This document shows, piece after piece, positions 41,893 to 46,364 of a DNA stretch of 46,364 nt. Position numbers and translations under genes: made by a program. This DNA comes from Saprospiraceae bacterium (GTDB lineage: Bacteria > Bacteroidota > Bacteroidia > Chitinophagales > Saprospiraceae). The stretch lies in assembly GCA_029263015.1 (NCBI GenBank), contig JAJCYI010000238.1:1-46364 (forward strand), given 5' to 3'. The notes beneath the pieces are model-generated. The model searched no databases. It was not told the DNA's origin and saw only the letters and a program-made list of their open reading frames with translations. Positions within the stretch are counted from its first letter, which is position 1, and each line of letters starts with the position of its first letter.

Positions 41893-43572
41893 TCAACTCT
41901 GCAATAAGTTTTTAAACCGATGCCGTTTTGGAGTGACATCTCCGAATTTCTTTTTCTTCATTGCTTCGTATTCTTGATAATTGCCTTCAAAAAACACAAC
42001 CTCCCCTTCATCTTCAAAAGACAAAACATGTGTGGCCAGGCGATCAATGAACCATCGGTCGTGACTGATGATAAGCGCGCAACCTGCAAAGTTGTCGAGG
42101 GCATCTTCGAGGGAACGCAAAGTATTTATATCAATATCGTTGGTCGGCTCATCGAGCAGCAATACGTTGCCACCGTCCTTTAAGGTCATGGCCAGGTGAA
42201 GGCGGTTGCGCTCTCCTCCGGAAAGCACACCAGATTTTTTCTGTTGGTCGGAACCGCTGAAATTGAATTTTGAAATATAAGCACGGGAATTCACTTCATA
42301 GCTTCCAACAGTCAAAATGTCAAGCCCATCAGATACAACTTCATATACAGATTTACTTGGGTCAATGGCATCGTGCGATTGATCCACATATGAAAGCTTC
42401 ACCGTGTCACCAATTTCTATGTTACCACTGTCTGGCTGTTGCTGATCGACGAGCATTCGGAACAATGTGGACTTACCCACCCCGTTAGGCCCAATGATGC
42501 CGATGATGCTGTTTTTAGGAATATCAAAAGAGAGGTTTTCAAACAAAACCCGGCCATCAAATGCTTTAGTGAGGTTTTCAACTTTAATAACCACATCGCC
42601 TAGGCGTGGCCCAGGAGGGATAGTCAATTCCAGTTTCTTTTCTTTTTCTTTGGTCTCCACATCAGCCAGTTTTTCATAAGCATTCAGACGTACCTTCCCT
42701 TTCGACTGTTTGGCTTTTGGGCTCATGCGAATCCACTCCAATTCTCGTTCAAGTGTCTTGCGGCGCTTGTCATCCTGCTTTTGTTCCAGTTCCAAACGTT
42801 TGGCTTTCTGTTCCAGCCAACTGCTGTAATTACCTTCCCAAGGAATGCCTTCTCCGCGGTCGAGTTCGAGGATCCAGCCAGCCACATTGTCGAGGAAATA
42901 ACGGTCGTGTGTCACCGCTATCACTGTACCGGGAAAACTTTGCAGGTATTGTTCCAGCCAGTCGATGCTCTCTGCATCGAGGTGGTTGGTTGGCTCGTCC
43001 AGCAGTAGGATATCGGGGTTGGAGAGCAGTAATCTCGCCAACGCCACCCGTCTGCGTTCTCCGCCAGAAAGTACTTTGACAGAAGCATCATCGGGTGGGC
43101 ACCGCAAGGCATCCATGGATCTTTCTATTTTATGGTCGAGTTCCCAAGCACCGCTGCGGTCAAGGATATCCATGAGTTCCCCCTGGCGTTCGATGAGTTT
43201 GTTCATGTCTTCGTCACTCATTTCCTCAGCGAATTTGGCATTCACCTCCTCGTACTCTTTCATGGTGTCCATCAGTTCGCCGATACCTTCCTCGACTACT
43301 TCACGGACGGTTTTGCTATCGTCCAGTTCTGGTTCCTGCGACAGGTACCCTATCTTAAATTGTTGTTCAAATTCAATTTTGCCCTCATAATTCTGGTCAA
43401 GTCCAGCAATAATTTTTATCAGTGTGGACTTACCGCTGCCATTGAGGCCGAGCACGCCTATTTTGGCGCCATAAAAAAAGGAAAGCCAAATGTTTTTCAG
43501 CACAGGCTTCTGGGCAGAAGGGAACGTCTTCGAGACGCCCGACATTGAAAAGATAATTTTGTTGTCTGACAT
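41893..43572 (-). CDS. ettA: Energy-dependent translational throttle protein EttA (ABC-F)
   Basis: The 559-residue soluble ABC-F protein fits EttA length (555). It has two ATP-binding domains: the first with LGLNGSGKSTLIKIIAG, LSGGERRRVALARLL and LLLDEPTNHLDAESIDWL; the second with IGPNGVGKSTLFRML, LSGGERNRLHLAMTL and LLLDEPTNDIDINTLRSL. A charged linker lies between, and the arm and toe insertions are as in EttA. It binds the ribosomal E site and gates the first elongation step according to ATP/ADP. It is monocistronic, with 327 bp before the next gene in which I see no feature. Confidence 0.95.
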   Translation of the reverse strand: MSDNKIIFSMSGVSKTFPSAQKPVLKNIWLSFFYGAKIGVLGLNGSGKSTLIKIIAGLDQNYEGKIEFEQQFKIGYLSQEPELDDSKTVREVVEEGIGELMDTMKEYEEVNAKFAEEMSDEDMNKLIERQGELMDILDRSGAWELDHKIERSMDALRCPPDDASVKVLSGGERRRVALARLLLSNPDILLLDEPTNHLDAESIDWLEQYLQSFPGTVIAVTHDRYFLDNVAGWILELDRGEGIPWEGNYSSWLEQKAKRLELEQKQDDKRRKTLERELEWIRMSPKAKQSKGKVRLNAYEKLADVETKEKEKKLELTIPPGPRLGDVVIKVENLTKAFDGRVLFENLSFDIPKNSIIGIIGPNGVGKSTLFRMLVDQQQPDSGNIEIGDTVKLSYVDQSHDAIDPSKSVYEVVSDGLDILTVGSYEVNSRAYISKFNFSGSDQQKKSGVLSGGERNRLHLAMTLKDGGNVLLLDEPTNDIDINTLRSLEDALDNFAGCALIISHDRWFIDRLATHVLSFEDEGEVVFFEGNYQEYEAMKKKKFGDVTPKRHRFKNLLQS

Positions 43573-43899
43573 AAAAGGTTTTGTTCTTTGTTTTTGAGGC
43601 GCAAAAGTGGGGTGTTTTTGGGAAAAAGAAAACTGCTGAGGAAAATACTGGGATGGAGGTGGAAATGGAAAGGTCTCGATTGCTGAATCCCAATGCCCAA
43701 TTCAGGATACCGAATTCCAAAAAGAAGCGCAAATGAAATACAATAAGGTGTATGGCGAAACTTCCATTTCTATGAATGTGAGAACAACACTTTTAGTATG
43801 GAACAATTCGGGAGATATTGTCCAATTTATGTAACACTATTGTGTGTGTCGTAAGCCTCACTTCCTATGTATATCATTGGAATCAGTTTTCTCTATTAT

Positions 43900-44553
43900 C
43901 TATATTCTCTGATGATTCATGCCTTTTCCATTTTGACTTTCAAACAATCTTAATACATAGGATAGCGAAATTCCAATTGAATTCATAGGCTCTAAAATAT
44001 TCGATTCTTTGGAAGGGGAGAGTATTTTGAATCCAGTGTAATAATTTGCTTCAAGCAAGAAATCTTTATAATGATACCTGACTTGAAAAATACCTCCAAT
44101 TTCCCTTCTTCCTTTCGTAATGTCATCCCTTATCCCCCCCCTGAGTACTTTGTTGACACTTGGAATAAAGCTGTGACTTAGCCCTCCCCCAATACTTAGG
44201 GTTGGGACTGGAATCCAGTTGACAGTAAATGAAACATCAATCTTCTTAAATTCAACCCAGTCAAAAGGAACAAAACCGAAGTCGCGGCCATCAACTTTCT
44301 TTTTGGTATAAGCGCCCTGCAACGAAAGGAATAGTGATTTGGAAACCTTTTGCTCTATCCTTAAACCTCCAACAATGCTCTTGCTACCATATCTATTTTC
44401 AAGGAATTCGAATCCAACCGAGTTAGGGACAGCCTTTATGTCGGCGAAATCAAGTCCTAATAAAATTCCTATGTTAGTTTGTGCGAAGCAGTGTATAGGA
44501 ACGGCTACAAACAGAAACATGATCAGAGAAAAAAGATACCAACGAAGATTCAT
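43900..44553 (-). CDS. Outer-membrane beta-barrel protein
   Basis: The 217-residue protein is read from MNLRWYLFSLIMFLFVAVPIHCFAQ, a signal peptide ending AQ. The body alternates hydrophobic residues in strands (KSIVGGLRIEQKVSKSLFLSLQGAYTKKK, LSIGGGLSHSF, REIGGIFQVRYHYKDFLLEANYYTGFKI, NSIGISLSYVLRLF) as in small PorT/OmpA-like barrels of Bacteroidota. The function is unknown. A start 13 codons earlier (44592) overlaps the stop of the remnant gene upstream and is also possible. An intact partner gene is not seen. Confidence 0.7.
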   Translation of the reverse strand: MNLRWYLFSLIMFLFVAVPIHCFAQTNIGILLGLDFADIKAVPNSVGFEFLENRYGSKSIVGGLRIEQKVSKSLFLSLQGAYTKKKVDGRDFGFVPFDWVEFKKIDVSFTVNWIPVPTLSIGGGLSHSFIPSVNKVLRGGIRDDITKGRREIGGIFQVRYHYKDFLLEANYYTGFKILSPSKESNILEPMNSIGISLSYVLRLFESQNGKGMNHQRI

Positions 44554-44588
44554 ACCGACAATTGTTAAAAACAAGAGGCATATAAGGA

Positions 44589-44812
44589 TCATTTTTTTAG
44601 GAACAATTTTATTTCAGATTTGACAAACTTATCTGAACCATCTGAGTAAGAAAATATCATTATTCCAGAATATGGGAATGAATTTTTATCAACCCTGTCA
44701 AGGTCTCCTGAATACAGTAACCGCCCCGTAGTATCAAATACTTTGAGGATTTTAATTTGTTGCCCGTTAGTAGTAGGGTCATTGATTGCAGTAATAAATG
44801 TGTTTTCAGTAT
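44589..44812 (-). pseudogene. Remnant of a T9SS-type C-terminal domain
   Basis: A minus-strand frame reads ENTFITAINDPTTNGQQIKI, then LKVFDTTGRLLYSGDLDR, then a segment ending SEIKLFLKK before a stop (44591-44589). That is the pattern of a T9SS C-terminal sorting domain. It is cut off upstream by an in-frame TAA at about 44821, with no start. The neighbouring frame further upstream reads SFNSYKNWNSSEVCILF, as if frameshifted. No functional protein can be made as it stands. The rest of the 454-bp gap, up to 45047, holds nothing else I can support. Confidence 0.5.
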
Positions 44813-45047
44813 TGTCTTACTCAAGTTCATTTGGAATAATATGCATACTTCGGATGAATTCCAATTTTTGTATGAATTAAAAGAAATAGATTTGCTACAT
44901 TCAAGAATTAAGTGCAACGCCACAATTGCTATGTTTTTGATTTTAATAAATAAAATTATTCTGTTTGGTTTTGCCGTTATAAACAGTTCAATTACAATGT
45001 CGCTAAATTTGTAATAACAAAGTATAATTTCTAAAATTACAATTTCC

Positions 45048-46106
45048 ATGTCCTCTACTTACGATAAAATACGCCATTCTTCTGGCCTCGAACTTATCGG
45101 CGATTATGCCCGAATCGCCCGCTGCATTGACATGCACACGGGCGGCGAACCGTTGCGCGTCGTCATGCAGGGCGCTCCCGAAATAAAGGCGAATTCCATA
45201 CTTGATTACCGTCGGCAAATGCAGGCCGACCACGATCATTTCCGCAAACAACTTATGTGGGAACCGCGTGGCCATGCCGACATGTATGGCGTTTTACTGC
45301 TCCCGGCAGAGCGTGGGGATTCGGACTTCGGGGTATTGTTCATGCACAACGAAGGGTATAGTACTATGTGCGGGCATGCGACCATCGCTATTGCCAAGTT
45401 GGCTGTGCTGAACGGTTGGGTGAAAAAGAAAGAGCCGATTACAGAAATAAAAATAGATGCTCCCTGTGGCCAATTAAAAGCATATATAGAAATAAACAAC
45501 GGGAAGATCCAACAGGTCTATTTTGACAACGTACCCTCCTTCGTACAAGCACCAAATGTAGAAGTCGTTTTACCGGACGGGCAAAAAATAAAATATGCCC
45601 TCGCCTATGGCGGTGCTTTTTATGCCTATATAAATGCAGAAGAAATTAATTTAAATTTAAATAAAGAAAATTATAGCGAAATAATAAAGCAGGGAAAAAT
45701 AATAAAAAAAGCGGTGATGGAAAGTCAAAAAATGCAGCACCCTTTTGAGCCGGATATGAATTTTTTATACGGCACTATATTTATCGAAAAGAGTAACATG
45801 TCGGGCATTCACAGTAAAAACGTCTGTATATTCGCTGATGGTGAATTGGATCGCTCCGCAACGGGCAGCGGTATTTCAGGTAGAGCGGCCATTCACTATT
45901 TTAATAATGAAATAAAAAAAAAGGAAGTCATTACCATCCGCAGCATAATTGATTCAGAAATGAAAGTAGCAGTTCAAGAAGAAATGGATTTTGGGCCATA
46001 TAAAGCGGTTATTCCCAGAGTATATGGTGATGCTTGGATTTGTGGGTTTAGTGAATTTGTTTTGGATCAGGAGGATATGTTTCGGGAAGGGTTTTTTCTA
46101 CGGTAA
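45048..46106 (+). CDS. trans-3-hydroxy-L-proline dehydratase (proline racemase family)
   Basis: The 352-residue enzyme of the proline-racemase superfamily has IDMHTGGEPLRVV at the start, EGYSTMCGHATIA (C108) and DRSATGSGISGRAA at about 269. Racemases and 4-hydroxyproline epimerases have a second cysteine in DRSPCGTG. Here it is threonine (T272), as in L3HYPDH-type dehydratases, which convert trans-3-hydroxy-L-proline to pyrroline-2-carboxylate. The length fits. Base composition shifts from GC-richer in the first 430 bp to AT-rich after about 45480. No partner gene of hydroxyproline breakdown is next to it. Confidence 0.88.
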   Translation: MSSTYDKIRHSSGLELIGDYARIARCIDMHTGGEPLRVVMQGAPEIKANSILDYRRQMQADHDHFRKQLMWEPRGHADMYGVLLLPAERGDSDFGVLFMHNEGYSTMCGHATIAIAKLAVLNGWVKKKEPITEIKIDAPCGQLKAYIEINNGKIQQVYFDNVPSFVQAPNVEVVLPDGQKIKYALAYGGAFYAYINAEEINLNLNKENYSEIIKQGKIIKKAVMESQKMQHPFEPDMNFLYGTIFIEKSNMSGIHSKNVCIFADGELDRSATGSGISGRAAIHYFNNEIKKKEVITIRSIIDSEMKVAVQEEMDFGPYKAVIPRVYGDAWICGFSEFVLDQEDMFREGFFLR

Positions 46107-46114
46107 GTTTTATT

Positions 46115-46330
46115 TTATGGCAAGCCATTCATCAATTTTTCTTTTTATATTTTTTAATTTCATGATCAAACTTGCCATGCCACGGTAATAGACTTGTTTT
46201 GCCATAACTGATTGATTATCAGTACTTACTTGTTTGTAATTTAATCTAAAAACTGACGCAAAAACTCTACTATTCAATAAATTTAAATTTAGTTTTGTAA
46301 TTGATTGGTAATCAATTTTTAATGAATAAT
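46115..46330 (-). other. Open frame without a start codon at window end
   Basis: A minus-strand frame of about 72 codons, closed upstream by TAG near 46331, reads protein-like: LNLNLLNSRVFASVFRLNYK, then later VYYRGMASLIMKLKNIKRKI, ending IDEWLAIK. No ATG lies at a sensible start; the first internal ATG would give 31 residues. It converges on the dehydratase gene. It may be the 3' end of a broken or frameshifted gene whose start is beyond the window. Confidence 0.25.
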
Positions 46331-46364
46331 TATTTATATTCTACGAAAATATAAAATTCAATTT

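Noticed and set aside
43573-43899. Possible gene in the gap before EttA
   Set aside because: Only short shadow frames without starts, domains or signals are present; nothing can be supported.
44660-45049. 129-codon minus-strand open frame
   Set aside because: Its sequence is low in coding character and runs out of frame over the clearer T9SS-domain remnant.

Overview
The window reads as a chromosomal piece of a Bacteroidota bacterium, most likely a Saprospiria member (Lewinella/Haliscomenobacter-like). The signs are a 1525-residue secreted protein with SprB-type repeats, HYR-like domains and a type IX secretion (T9SS) C-terminal signal; outer-membrane and lipoprotein-rich gene content; starts without clear Shine-Dalgarno sequences; and promoters of the TTG-N19/20-TAnnTTTG type, seen upstream of tRNA-Val and of the XRE/ImmA gene. 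The species call is inference from content, not from a marker gene.

Layout. 1-3.3 kb: the start of a secreted protein cut by the window edge, an AsmA-like protein and a 161-bp inverted-repeat element. 3.3-6.3 kb: tRNA-Val(TAC) with promoter and terminator, then two divergent genes with metallopeptidase domains (an LAS/M15-M74 type, and an APH-kinase-M23 fusion that lacks the aminotransferase domain usual in this architecture). 6.4-10.4 kb: a sodium/solute symporter overlapping galactokinase by one base, then an AT-rich 37-kDa nucleoid-associated protein (NdpA family). 10.4-15.2 kb: the giant SprB/T9SS protein and a small MITE-like element. 15.4-23.2 kb: a GH20 hexosaminidase lipoprotein, a GNAT, a non-catalytic FGE-like protein coupled to a small membrane protein, an NTF2-like protein, a lipoprotein, an alkyltransferase-like protein behind a second MITE-like element, a TrpF-like protein without the usual catalytic residues, a MazG-like hydrolase and a hairpin-rich candidate ncRNA. 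23.4-29.5 kb: htpG with a possible sigma-54 promoter, an ECF sigma factor with a TPR membrane protein, and a divergent subtilase-SPOR protein.

29.4-33.9 kb is the accessory part: five AT-rich, tightly spaced minus-strand genes (XRE-ImmA/IrrE regulator-protease, PIN-domain protein, three-TM protein with a conserved-looking soluble domain, B12-type radical SAM enzyme, and a family-4-like uracil-DNA-glycosylase homologue with a changed catalytic motif). A consensus promoter lies inside a perfect 9-bp inverted repeat upstream. This is the best candidate here for an undescribed defence or DNA/nucleotide-modification cassette.

34.0-46.4 kb returns to ordinary content: a FadH-type dienoyl-CoA reductase, OsmC, the methionine pair MetZ-MetX (sulfhydrylase plus homoserine acyltransferase), a small-protein/HNH nuclease pair, a patatin-barrel outer-membrane protein, EttA, an outer-membrane barrel beside the remnant of a T9SS protein, and trans-3-hydroxy-L-proline dehydratase.

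Several gene ends carry palindromic elements. Two start exactly at a stop codon and are built of about 8-nt periodic units. No transposase, phage gene, rRNA or CRISPR array was seen.
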